Source: Paralichthys olivaceus (lineage: Eukaryota > Chordata > Actinopteri > Pleuronectiformes > Paralichthyidae). Taken from it: DNA of 64,000 nt. The position numbers and the translations under genes are program-made. Location of the stretch: assembly GCF_024713975.1 (NCBI RefSeq), contig NC_091104.1:14031580-14095579 (forward strand), written 5' to 3'. Positions 1 to 27,663 of the stretch are shown here, one piece after another; within the stretch, counting starts at the first letter, position 1, and every line of letters begins with the position of its first letter. The notes under the pieces were generated by a model. The model searched no databases, had not been told where the DNA came from, and saw only the letters and a list, made by a program, of their open reading frames with translations.

Positions 1-1419
1 ACAGTGCTGAAGGTCCTCTTTGACTTTTCAAAGTCAAAGAAAATGCCAGTCAAATATCTAAGTTAGATTTATCCCTATTAAAATAGATTTTCTTAAATTA
101 AATTATTTGTAATGTCTATAATCCTGAACTTTGTTATTAACCAGCTTCTTTCAGTGATGACTGGAGGCATCAAAAACAGTTCAGGCCACTAATTCATCAA
201 GAATTTTGCATATTTTCACTCTAAAAAACACACACAGTTATTACTTATGTAGGACTCACACAGCTTTGGGGTCTGCTCCGCATCTGGGCATCTGTGGCTC
301 AGGAAGTAGAGCAGGTTGTCCTCTAACTTAAAGGTCGGCTCCTCCGGTCCAGTCACTCTCATACATAAATGAGAGTGTGATGTATGAGAATACCAATTTA
401 TTATTAGTTTCATAAATGCATTTGCTGTTTTTCAATTTTAATTAATTAAAGAGATTTTTAACTGACCCCAACCCTGTCGTTTGATGAATTAATATTTTAT
501 TAATTATTACGAATTATTAAATATGCTGCAAACTGCTGCAGCAGCTCCTGGTCTCACCTGAAAATTGTTTTCTTCTCTCTTTCACTGCCTGCATCTTTTG
601 TGAAACAAGTCTAGGAGAGTAAGTGGACATCATGTAAAAACCTGGTGGTTTACATCCTGTGCTCATGTTGGTGTTGTTGCAGTAACAGTGCTAGATGATA
701 TTTTACACGAGCTGATCATTTCTGTTCATGTTTCAGTGCTTTTGTTTATTTAAGTTCTGCTGCTGAGTTTAAATGACGTGTCGGTGAGAAATGTTTGATC
801 TCGAGCAACGGTCCTGCTCTTTCGAGATTATCCCTTTGTCTGTCTGTGAGTGTGTGACGTGTGTGTGAGCCTGTGTGACGTGCCCCAATAAATTCATTAA
901 AGTCCTGCCAATGCTGGCCTTCAGAATCCATCCTCTCTGTTTCCCAACAGGAAATGACATCACTCACACAAAATTCCTGACCTGTTTGTTCCTTTTTTGT
1001 TGCAGCTGTTGTTACATTGCAGTCAAACCTGTATATTCACAAGATAAATAAACATGTAAATTAGTTTAGTGAAGGTTTTATCTCCTTTCAGTTTACTAAC
1101 GAGTCTAAAATGCTAGTGGGAGCTTTATGTTCAGAGGCATTAAAGCGCTTCCTATCTTCTCCTCGACCTCTTATACAAAATCATTCAGGCTCACAGCAGC
1201 ACTCTCTTCCTATTGTTGATCATACTCGCCTCGAAATTCTCAGAGGAGCTGGAGAAGCAGAGGGTACATCAGCCATTTAACACTTCACCGGCTCCCACAC
1301 GTTTGCATGTGGATTTGCGAATCCTGCATGCAGCAACTGCTTATTGTGTAATTTCCTAATTTGTGTAACGACTCTAATTTGTATAATCTGTTTGTGTGTG
1401 TGTGTTTTTTTCCCCCCAG
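1..1419 (+). other. asap2 intron (3' part)
   Basis: This stretch precedes the first recognisable asap2 exon and should be intronic, because the exon at 1420 opens in phase with the PH-domain linker. I see no exon encoding the BAR-domain end that normally comes just before it. It holds a SINE fragment near 292-352 and AT-rich sequence. The open frames on either strand are short and have no family resemblance. Confidence 0.6.
292..352 (+). repeat. tRNA-derived SINE head fragment
   Basis: A Pol III A-box-like stretch (TGGCTCAGGAAGTAGAGC, about 294-311) is followed by a decayed B-box-like stretch (AAAGGTCGGCTCC, about 330-342). The layout and the following GGCTCCTCC match the element at 59005-59196, which keeps the body and tail. 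The similarity stops near 352, so this copy is truncated at its 3' end. A 9-bp inverted repeat (354-362 and 369-377) lies just beyond. Confidence 0.6.
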
Positions 1420-14288
<12,869 letters not shown>

Positions 14289-14613
14289 AGGTCACACTGG
14301 GTCTCAGGAAGTGTCCCAGGAGGCAGCGTCCCACCGTCACCTGCTGCCTGTGTCTTATCGACACCCACCAACCCAACAACCTACAACCCACCATCACCCC
14401 AGTGTTTTTCAACATCATCGACATCATCGGCGTGCTTGCGGAAGCGTTGCTGATCCATTACCTTAGCTGCAAATTTGTGTGGCCGTCATTTCAGCGGTAG
14501 CACACACACATAGGCCAGTGTCGGTGTTGTGGATTTTAATGCTTGCTGTTAATGTTTCTGAGACAGACTCTAAAATTCAAAAACTCTTATGATTGTAGTG
14601 AACGGCCTCTCGC

Positions 14614-14619
14614 AATAAA
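14614..14619 (+). terminator. asap2: asap2 proximal poly(A) signal
   Basis: Canonical AATAAA about 330 bases after the stop codon. Confidence 0.5.
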
Positions 14620-16004
14620 TGCACTTTCTTGTCTTTATCCTTGCTACAACATAAGACGACGTGACATGATGAAGGTTGTGTACAGAGTTCTTTTCTCCCG
14701 TTTTCTGCAAATGTACAAATGAAGACTCCAGCAATGTATCTTAACTCTAACTAACGACTGTGTGAGTGAACGTAGACGTCATGCTTACATTCCACCTCCG
14801 TGCATGAGCGATTTTATAAAAGCCCACCTGCTTCTAGGTGTAGTCGACCTCCTGTGTGGAGGTTTCTCTAATGGTGCTAAGTTAAACCCCAGAATATGCT
14901 AGAAACTGCACCCAGGGGGCGCTATCCTCCCTGTTTGATAGACAGACATTAAAAAGTGCTGCATGTAAAGAAAAGCCTTCACCTCAGCACCCCAGGACAA
15001 GATGTTTTTCCCCCCATGTGTGTAGAGTAAGAGAGCTGCACAGATTCTACGTCTTCCTCCTTCTGCCTGAGCTATTTTAGGAAAATATCCAACAGCAACA
15101 CTCGACTTCTTCCTCCCGAGCTTCTTTGGGTCAAATGATGACAGTGACTGGAGCCGCAGCAGCCAGTAATTACCTTTATATCCAGTCTGACACCTCAGGC
15201 TGTCTTCACCTGACATCTGCCTTATTAGAGAAAGAGGGAGTGTGTGTCCTCTGCACAGAATAAACTGAAGATGACAGTATTCAACAATATTGAAGAAAGA
15301 GGAAATTAAACAAGTAAAATCAAGGGAATGTGATAAAAAACAGAAGTCGGCTGTGACTTCTGTTGCTTCCTCTCGTCTTTTAGAACACTCACACTCCGAC
15401 ATGCTGATTTTTAAATATTTTGACGCTCTCTACATACACACAGAGGAGAATTTCCTTCCCACAGCTTAAGCTTCTCATACTTGTACATTACCAGGGTTCT
15501 ATAATGTAGAAAGATTAGTTGATCTATAGTGTTATTAAATAAATATAAAACACAATGTAATTAACTTTAGTTGCAGAGCAACTTTCTTTCTGTTCATAAT
15601 GTTGATATCGAGCCTTCCATGGATTTGTGAATGACAAGCGAAGCGTGTGAATCACTGAGCAGATTCCTTCACTCTCTTCATCGTGTTTAATATGAACTCA
15701 CTGGAAACAGGAAGATTTAATAACCTATTCATGTAAATATGTTTGGTTTGGTTTTGTTGATATTTAAATGTTAAGCGCAGAGTTAGCGTGGGCAGTAAAT
15801 GTCTTTTTAATGCACTGTGGTGATGAGCAGTTACAGATGTGACCCCAGCTGGACCTGTGTGTGTGTGTGTGTGTGCTCCGAATACAAACACACTCACACT
15901 GCTGGGAAAATACACTCATCAGTTCATTCTCATTAACTGTCTGTGGATCACTGCATCGACTCTTAACTCTGTTGTGGAAGAAAATGGAAAAATGAAACTG
16001 GAAT

Positions 16005-16010
16005 AATAAA
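16005..16010 (+). terminator. asap2: asap2 distal poly(A) signal
   Basis: Canonical AATAAA about 1.7 kb after the stop codon, which would give a 3'UTR of a size usual for mammalian ASAP2. Confidence 0.45.
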
Positions 16011-16030
16011 CTATGAAATAATACGATGAA

Positions 16031-17274
16031 TTGGTCTGAGTGGTCTGAGTATTAAAATTAAATTAAAAAAGATTATTTGATTCTTGAGACCTTAATGCAC
16101 AAAACTATTTAAACTTAATGGACTGCATATTAAAAGGACAACAGTTTAACTGGTGTGTCTCTCAAGTCGAAGTTAGATGGTGAAACAACAGCTCCCTCTG
16201 TTGGGTGATATTTCCACATCACTGCATCCACATTTTAGAAAGCGGGAAGAAAATGTTAAAAGAATAGTATTTCTTTAATCACACTTCATGATTGAAGGAG
16301 AAAAAATAGCATACATTTAAAAGTAAAGAAAACACTAAAATCAAAAAGGAGAAAAGAAATTTTAATCAGTAAAATACTTCAAAAACAAAACTTCTTCTTT
16401 ATTGTACCAGATCAAATACATTTCAAAACCCAAGCTTAACTGGAATGAGGTGAACAGGAAGAGTATATGTACTAAGTGATGTCCAGTTAGTGCCACAAAT
16501 GTAAACACTTTTTTGTTGCTCCTAAATCTTTCTAATGCTATTTTACAGCCCATTACGAATTATCTGGTGTCGGGTGTAAAATCAAATCAAAAATCAAAGA
16601 CTAAACAAGAAATTTGAAACAAGAGTAAATAAGAAATGGGCACAAAACGTATTAAGAAACGGTGACTGCTGTTGTACCGACACTGTTTCGACACAAAGAC
16701 ACAAAATGATTTAAAACCTCTGATCAGAGTGGTTTTCCACGTGATGAGAAACAAACTGTCGCAAAAACTGTACCGTCAAGTTTTTAATGTCTCCCATGAA
16801 TGATCACATGGTGGAGACGTGTTGCAGCATCATGTACCGTCATTTATATAAATATGAGGCAGTTACATTTCCTAGATTAAAACTGTGCACTGTGCTCCAA
16901 AGTAATTTTTTTAATGCAACCATTTCCCTCCTTTCCAAACTTTATTTTTAAGGTCGAAGGAAGAGGTGAGGTAAAGGAAGCTAATTCCAGGGAACTGACT
17001 GAGACAAATTCTCTGTGGATGTGACTCAATGGAGAAAGAAGGGAGGATGACTGAACATGACTCAGCCAGCGAGCTTGAATCATGAATCGTAAAAACTAAC
17101 AGAGCGGCAGATTTACCCTGCACTTCACCTCTGTTAATAATAACACAGTAAAGTTGGGTGAAAAGGGAAATGGTTACGTGTTTAACAAACAAACTGCAGG
17201 TATGGTGGTTTTCTTATTATCTGTTGCTGCGTTTGTTTCTGGACAGATCTCTGCAGCGGTCCGTGTCTCTGACC
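16031..17274 (-). other. itgb1bp1 3'UTR and convergent spacer
   Basis: This AT-rich stretch lies between the converging asap2 and itgb1bp1 genes. Minus-strand AATAAA signals occur at 16941-16946 and 16398-16403 and could end the itgb1bp1 transcript. No exon is seen. Confidence 0.5.
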
Positions 17275-18673
17275 TCAGGACTTGTCTGACGTCAGAGCGC
17301 AGTCGAAAGAAGCCGACAGCACTTTGCAGATGGACTGAGCCTGCTCCTGTTCAGACAAAGGAAGACTCTTGTTTAACACTCCAGATCTGTGTTTGTGTTA
17401 CGCTGTTTCATTTGAAAGTTGTTCACACTCACGGAGCTGCTGCACTGGTACACCCAGATGCTGCACTCTTCTTGCTCCGGATCAGTGGTTTTGAGAGCCA
17501 GGAGGTTCTTCCCTGCGCCGAGGCCATCGTCGTAACACAGCATGCGCACGATCAGGTACAGAGGGTGACGATGCAGCACGTCCTGGCCGAGGGAAAACAC
17601 TTGATCAGTGACTCGTACATTTTTTGGATTGTGCTACATGGTCAAGAAAGATAATCGTTTTCTGGATTATGTCCCAAAAAAAGTGGAGGGAACGTCGGGG
17701 GAATCCCTGATTATTTGCGTCTATGATGCTGAATTTCTCAGTGATGAGTCTTCAATCACTTCTACGTTTTGTGCTGCTACTCACACACTGGTCCAGTGAG
17801 GACACTTTGACGCCGTACTTGGACACTCCCAGAATCATGTCCTCCTCTCCGGGCACAAACGGCAGCTTTCCGTCTTGCTGAGAAACGGAGCAGAACGTGT
17901 GAAGCAGTTTTCTCTGTCTCTGAAAGCATCGTTACTACTCACAGTGCGTCTCTGTCCATTCTCACCTGAGCAGCATCAATGTAGTTGATGAGGTCCAGAG
18001 GCTCCTGCAGCGTCCTGCTCATGTCAAACTGTAACTTCTTGATGGCGCCCACGTACTTCACCCGGAACTCAGCACACGCATCAGATGCACTGTTACCTGA
18101 CGTGTCAAACAGTGAGTTGGTTAAAGAAGAAACGGGAATAAGAGGAGGAGAAGGGGAGGAAATGTATCTGATGACTGACCTGAGCTCTTGGTGGAGTCTG
18201 TGTCGAGGCTGGCAACCGTGCTCGATCTGGAGAGCCCCCCCAAACTAGAATCTACAGACTACAGAGACCCAAACATGACCAGGTAAGAAGACATGCACCA
18301 AAGTCCAGACATTTTCCCTGAAATTTGCCAAGAGGAGCTGATATGTGAGGATGCAAATGTCCGAGTCAGTTGCTCTGGACCATTTTCCTGCCAGCTCCGC
18401 AGTAAAATGTCTGAATGAGAATAAACCAGGAACATTTCTGGAAAATACAAAACTGGAAGAATCCAAATATCTCAGGTGGAAAAAGTGGAGCCATACACCT
18501 AGAAGACGCAGATGAAGATGTCAACTTGGAAACAACGAGATTCAAGAGCTCTTGTGATGCGGATCAGTGCTGGTGTTAATGTACCGTAAAGAAAAACACT
18601 GATGTCTGCAGTAGAATTCAAATGTCAGGTCCTGCCTCCTGCGTGCTCCGATGCCCTCACCTGAACGCTCCTG

Positions 18674-18723
<50 letters not shown>

Positions 18724-18799
18724 GTACCTTGCTTTTAGTGCTGATCTCACTGCTTTGCGAGCTGCTGCTGCTGTGGCGCTTCTTGACTTTCCGGAACAT
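17275..18799 (-). CDS. itgb1bp1: Integrin beta-1-binding protein 1 (ICAP-1)
   Basis: ICAP-1 binds the membrane-distal NPxY motif of the beta1-integrin tail, competes with talin and partners KRIT1. Exons in transcript order: 18799-18728, 18258-18180, 18096-17966, 17877-17785, 17582-17433, 17346-17275. They join in phase into 198 residues (human 200). The start ATG at 18799 gives [17 protein letters not shown], the basic and Ser-rich N-terminus expected of this protein. After a Ser/Thr-rich segment ([18 protein letters not shown]) comes a PTB fold ([60 protein letters not shown]). It ends in LTSDKS and TGA. A 5'UTR exon probably splices in from about 20506, near the cpsf3 promoter. A plus-strand open frame across 17154-17654 is an antisense shadow. 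Confidence 0.95.
18299..18420 (+). repeat. Dispersed repeat family B, copy 2
   Basis: This is colinear with 12575-12688: AAGTCCAGACATTTTCC, GCAAATGTCCGAGTCA, TTTTCCTGCCAGCTCC, AGTAAAATGT. It lies in an itgb1bp1 intron, about 40 bases upstream (in transcript sense) of the exon starting at 18258. Confidence 0.65.
18675..18719 (+). repeat. (TG)n microsatellite
   Basis: Pure TG tract just inside the first coding-exon intron of itgb1bp1. On the minus strand it begins within 10 bases of the donor GTAC at 18727-18724. Confidence 0.95.
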
Positions 18800-20505
18800 C
18801 CTTCACCATGACGACACCATCAGGGCCTCCAACCCCCCACAGGCCTGGATCATTACAGGCCACGGTGTTAAAAACATGACACAGCCGCCTTCTCGCGTCT
18901 CAGCAGAGATGATGAATAATTGATCGTGGAACATAGCGTAGTCTGAATTTTTAATAACGGCTAAATGAGAGTGTAGACCTTCAGCTTAACAATTTCATTT
19001 AGCTATGATCCTCTGTGTGTTCTAAATGTGTGTGTGACAGCTGCACAGCCTCTCACATCATGTAAATTATAGAGTGTGAGTTAAGCTGAATTCATTCTGA
19101 AGTCACACACACACAATAATAACACTAGAGCTGAGCCAAGAGGGATTTTTGAGGCCAAGGACAGTTCCAATATTCAGGATTAAAACTTTTCCAAAAAACA
19201 GTATAGAGATATATCGCCCGATATAAATTAAACTCTTTTCAGTTCATTGTTGGAATATCAAATAATTTCAAAAATTAAATTGAATGAATGAATCCTGTTT
19301 ATCTATTAAAATGTGATTTCTTTTTAAATATATATGAATAAAACATTTTTGGGTGATTTCCTGTTTCGATAAAAAAAAAAACTATTCTGCCCAAAACAAT
19401 ACGACTTTGAAGACACTGAGTAAAAGACATATTTTACTTTCACTTTCAAATGACCTTACTTTTATTTTGTAAACAAAGTTGTTAAACGTTTCATTGATGA
19501 ATTATCTTTGTTTTTAACTTGATTATTTCCACAAGTCCCCAATTTAACATCTGAAGCCAGATAATATAAAATATAATAAAAATGATATAACTTCATAATA
19601 ACAATACAACAGTAATAAACACAGTATGATGAAGTATATACCAGCAGGGTGCTTATAATAAAGTACAGATTGAAGTTTGATCAGAAGGAGCTGGATCAGA
19701 GAATCGTTCTCCTTGTTGTAGTTGAGTCTAGAAGAGATTCTTACGGATATGATGGTCTCTCTCTCTCTCTCTCCCTTCTTCTCTCTAACTTCTCTCTCCT
19801 CTCAAACTTCTTTCTTCTCTATCTTTTCTTCGTCTGTCTCTTGAACTTCTCTCTTCTCTGTCTGTTCTCTCAAATTCCTTTCTTCTCTATCTTTTCTTCA
19901 TCTCTGTCTCATCTTTCTTCTCTTGAACTTCTTTCTTCTCTCTCCTCTTTCTTCTTTCTCTTCTTTCTTCTCTATCTTTCTTCTTCTCTGTCTCTTCACT
20001 TCTCCCCATTGAAAAGGAGCGAAGGCACTAACCTCCGGCCTCTTGTAGTGAAACTGGAAGTCTCTATTATAACCTAAGAAAAGTCACAGACTACAGAAAG
20101 CACCTTGAGACCACGTGTTGTGAAACTGAAGAGGCCTCGATTAAACCAGAAACAGGTTCAAGTGTTACACCTGCAGCCACTGAACTTCTCCCAGAGTCCA
20201 GCGGGGTTTAGAGATGGAGGTGCTTCATCACCGTGGATCCCAGCTCACTACTGAAACGATCCATCCATAGAAACACCTCGGCCTCCATGACACTAATAAA
20301 CCCCCGGAATCAACAGGTAACATCAGACCTCGAACCTCTGAAGATCCTGAAACTTCCACGCGCTTGAACAGAGAAGCCCAACTCAGCCAGCTCCACCTTA
20401 AACGTCCTGCATCTCACTCCCTGGTTAAAACGCGACTTTCTCCGGAGGCTTTAACAAACACAAACACACACAGGAAGTGGAGACTGACACAACACGCACT
20501 CTTAC
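18800..20505 (-). other. itgb1bp1 5'UTR intron (probable)
   Basis: Between the start-codon exon and a good minus-strand donor (CACAG then GTAAG at 20505-20501) I see no coding exon. The acceptor is uncertain; ATCCAG ending at plus 18845 is one candidate. The stretch contains AT-rich sequence and the pyrimidine-rich block at 19757-20010. Confidence 0.45.
19757..20010 (+). repeat. Pyrimidine-rich CTTCT low-complexity block
   Basis: About 250 bases are almost purely C/T on the plus strand, with recurring TTCTTCTCT-like units and occasional CTTGAACTTC interruptions. The minus strand, which is the itgb1bp1 transcript sense, is correspondingly purine rich. The 142-aa Ser/Leu/Phe-rich frame across it is a by-product. 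Confidence 0.85.
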
Positions 20506-20506
20506 C

Positions 20507-20953
20507 TGTGTTGGTGTGTGTCTGTGTGTGATCTCAGGCGGAGAGCCGGAGTTTCTCTGTGTGTTTACCTCCGGTTTGTCTCCGCAGCTTCTCCCGCAGC
20601 CTCCACCCAGCTGCGCTTAAAGGCGACGCACATCCAGCCCGACGAGAAACAGCGCAAAAGTGACGTCATGTGTCATGTCGTTTAGAAGAGTAATGAAAAT
20701 GTTTATTTTTCAACTTTTCGTTTTTAGATTCTTCGTTATTTCCTTGTTTTAATCTCGCGAATTAAAAAAAAAAAACAGCCAACGTGGGACTCGGAACTTT
20801 TCTCCACGCGCTGGATTTCTCATCGGCGGTGTTTTGGAGCACCTACCGGAAGTGTGTGTTTTCGCTCTCATTCATTCATCACACAAACAGCAGCTGTGAC
20901 CGGATGTGTTGTTAAAATGATTCTTTTGAATTAACGCGTTAAATTCAGCGACC
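20507..20953. promoter_or_regulatory. Bidirectional itgb1bp1/cpsf3 promoter
   Basis: This CpG-bearing interval separates the probable itgb1bp1 5'UTR exon (minus, ending near 20506) from the cpsf3 start codon at 20954. It contains a perfect CRE palindrome TGACGTCA (20661-20668) and an ETS-type site ACCGGAAGTG (20845-20854). No TATA box is evident, as is usual for such housekeeping promoters. Transcription start sites are inferred. Confidence 0.65.
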
Positions 20954-25731
<4,778 letters not shown>

Positions 25732-26477
25732 GAGCGGAGACTGGACGAGTGAGCACACATTCAGAAACAAAGAGTATTTGTTAACAGGCAGCTTGTGTTT
25801 TTGTGTTTAACACGACATAACATTTCCTCCTGCGGATCACAGCAGCGTGTCTAACTTATTGATGAGTCTGACGTCCATGTTTCTGCACTGTCAGGATCCA
25901 TAGCTCATTTGTCACTTAACAAAACAAATCAAGGCAGCTGTTTGATCTGTACACATCTGATCTAATGTCCGTCCCACCCCCACTTAACTTCAATCTGAAA
26001 AGACTGGATAGGCCTCTTGTAAATCGAGGGAACAATACGTAGCATTGACGATGTAAGAGAAGAAACTGAATAAGCTGCCGTTTGTCAAGAGACTTTATTT
26101 TCTGTTCTGTTTTCTCATGTTAGCACTTTTATTTATCGTGTATTTATGAATAATTTAGCTGTATTGACATGTTACCTGCACTGTAGCTTTTGTTTGACTT
26201 GTGAAACAAGTTGTTAACTTTTAACTGTGAACTTCTAAATGCACTAAATGTATGTTCAATGGAAAATGTTTGAACTAAAAGGTTTTAAAGAACCTGTGTT
26301 TGGAGTCCATTATTTTGTCACTTGTATTGAATCAGTGTTGGTGTTAATGACTGAGGATGTTGGGACATAAACAATAATGAAACACCCAAACAACTGTTTT
26401 CATTGAGCTCTGACAGGCTCTGATCATTAGTCATTTATTTTTTAAATATCTGGAGAAAACAAACCATTGATTTTTAC

Positions 26478-26483
26478 AATAAA
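26478..26483 (+). terminator. cpsf3: cpsf3 poly(A) signal candidate
   Basis: First AATAAA after the cpsf3 stop, about 750 bases downstream. An earlier variant signal cannot be excluded. Confidence 0.4.
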
Positions 26484-26806
26484 TATTTTCCAAGGCACAT
26501 TCTTTATCTTCACTATGTGAGCATAGACTTACAGCTCCTGAATTCTTTACATTGCTATAAAATAAATATTTTATAAATTGCAATAAACCCTGGTCAAAAA
26601 TAAAGAAACTGTTGAGACAGATGACTTTATAAAAGCCGAAGGAGCTGAACTGAAGAAATAGTTTGTAAATCAACCACTGAATCTTCCTCTATCATCATAT
26701 GATCACATGCTAACAACATGTGGCACGGTGGACAATCACTCCCATGTCACTGACAAATGTCTAGTAAAAGACAAAAACAAAACAGTAGAGAATTAGAATG
26801 ACACTC

Positions 26807-27125
26807 AGCAGAGTGCATATCTCCACCAAGGCCCCACAGCCCCCTCGAATTTAATGCTGCATCAAATTACACACACTCAGAGATAGCACTTCCCTTATTA
26901 TACCTATTCATCAATATTCATGAATGATTCCCCGTGGAAACTGTAGAAACATCTCACAATGTTTTATAAAGTGAAAAAAAAAATCCTGGATCTAACATCT
27001 GATTGGGATCCACAACAAAATGTAGTGGCTCCCTCTTTGACCCATGCCACATCGTTCACTATGTTTCGTTGAGTTGATTCTGTGTAATCTTGTCTACAAA
27101 CCAACAAACCAACAGACATGGGAAC
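26807..27125 (-). repeat. Dispersed repeat family A, copy 1
   Basis: On the minus strand this reads GTTGGTTTGTTGGTTTGTA, then AACTCAA, GATGTGGCATGGGTCA, TTTTGTTGTGGATCC, AGATCCAGGATT, a CACTTTATAAAACATTGTGAGA block and GGGCCTTGGTGGAGATATG. The same ordered blocks occur on the plus strand at 57400-57665 and 60330-60640, and in part at 32825-33000. It resembles a short dispersed element common in fish genomes. Confidence 0.7.
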
Positions 27126-27663
27126 ATCTGACAGTGGAGGTAATGAAACATGTGGCGTTAAAGTGTTTTACAGACACGTGATGAACACTGACTCAACACA
27201 GTGACAAGAGCACTGCACTTCACTTGGAGGAGTCTTACTTATATGCACGCTGCAACTGAAGATTATTTTCATCACCAATTTATCATTTGGTCTAAAAATG
27301 TACCAAACATTTACTTTAATATCACTGGATACAGAGAGGCAGAACATGCTCTCATTTGTCTTGTGACTTGATAATTAATTGATCATCAATATAGGGGACT
27401 ATAATTGTTACAGCTCAATGTTCAGTGTTCGGTTAGCAGCTTGCATGATGACAGTGTGTTCTACAGAAAATCACACTGTGTTATCTTGAAACGAAACATT
27501 ATGGAGCTTATGGAGGTGTAGAGACAGGGTCACATTTAGCAGAGGCCACAGGGGCAGTGTTTTCCCCAGTGGTGTGAAGGATGGTGACAATTCAAAGACC
27601 CCACAGTGAATCTGTGTCCTTGTCCAGCAGCCCTGTCCGGGTCAACGTTCCTCCATCTCCCCC

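Larger units (their letters stand above)
14289..16030 (+). other. asap2: asap2 3'UTR (probable)
   Basis: Noncoding sequence follows the asap2 stop codon. Poly(A) signals AATAAA occur at 14614-14619 and 16005-16010, so a short and a long 3'UTR are both possible. A small (GT)n tract lies at 15856-15875. The minus-strand frame near 14899-15402 has no recognisable protein. Confidence 0.55.
25732..27663 (+). other. cpsf3 3'UTR and convergent spacer to dnajc30
   Basis: The 3'UTR of cpsf3 begins here. The first clear plus-strand AATAAA is at 26478-26483. The rest is spacer and the 3' flank of the minus-strand dnajc30 gene, with a family A repeat at 26807-27125. No further coding exon is seen. Confidence 0.55.

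Noticed and set aside
1219-1252. Possible mini-exon (TCAG, GAGCTGGAGAAGCAGAG, GTAC)
   Set aside because: It would be about 20 bases and does not match the residues expected before the DSQVRQS exon of ASAP2.
14899-15402. 167-codon minus-strand frame
   Set aside because: It lies in the asap2 3'UTR with no recognisable domain or splice partners; most likely chance.
17154-17654. 166-codon plus-strand frame
   Set aside because: It runs antisense across two itgb1bp1 exons and has no family resemblance.
19649-20077. 142-codon Ser/Leu/Phe-rich plus-strand frame
   Set aside because: It is created by the CTTCT low-complexity block.
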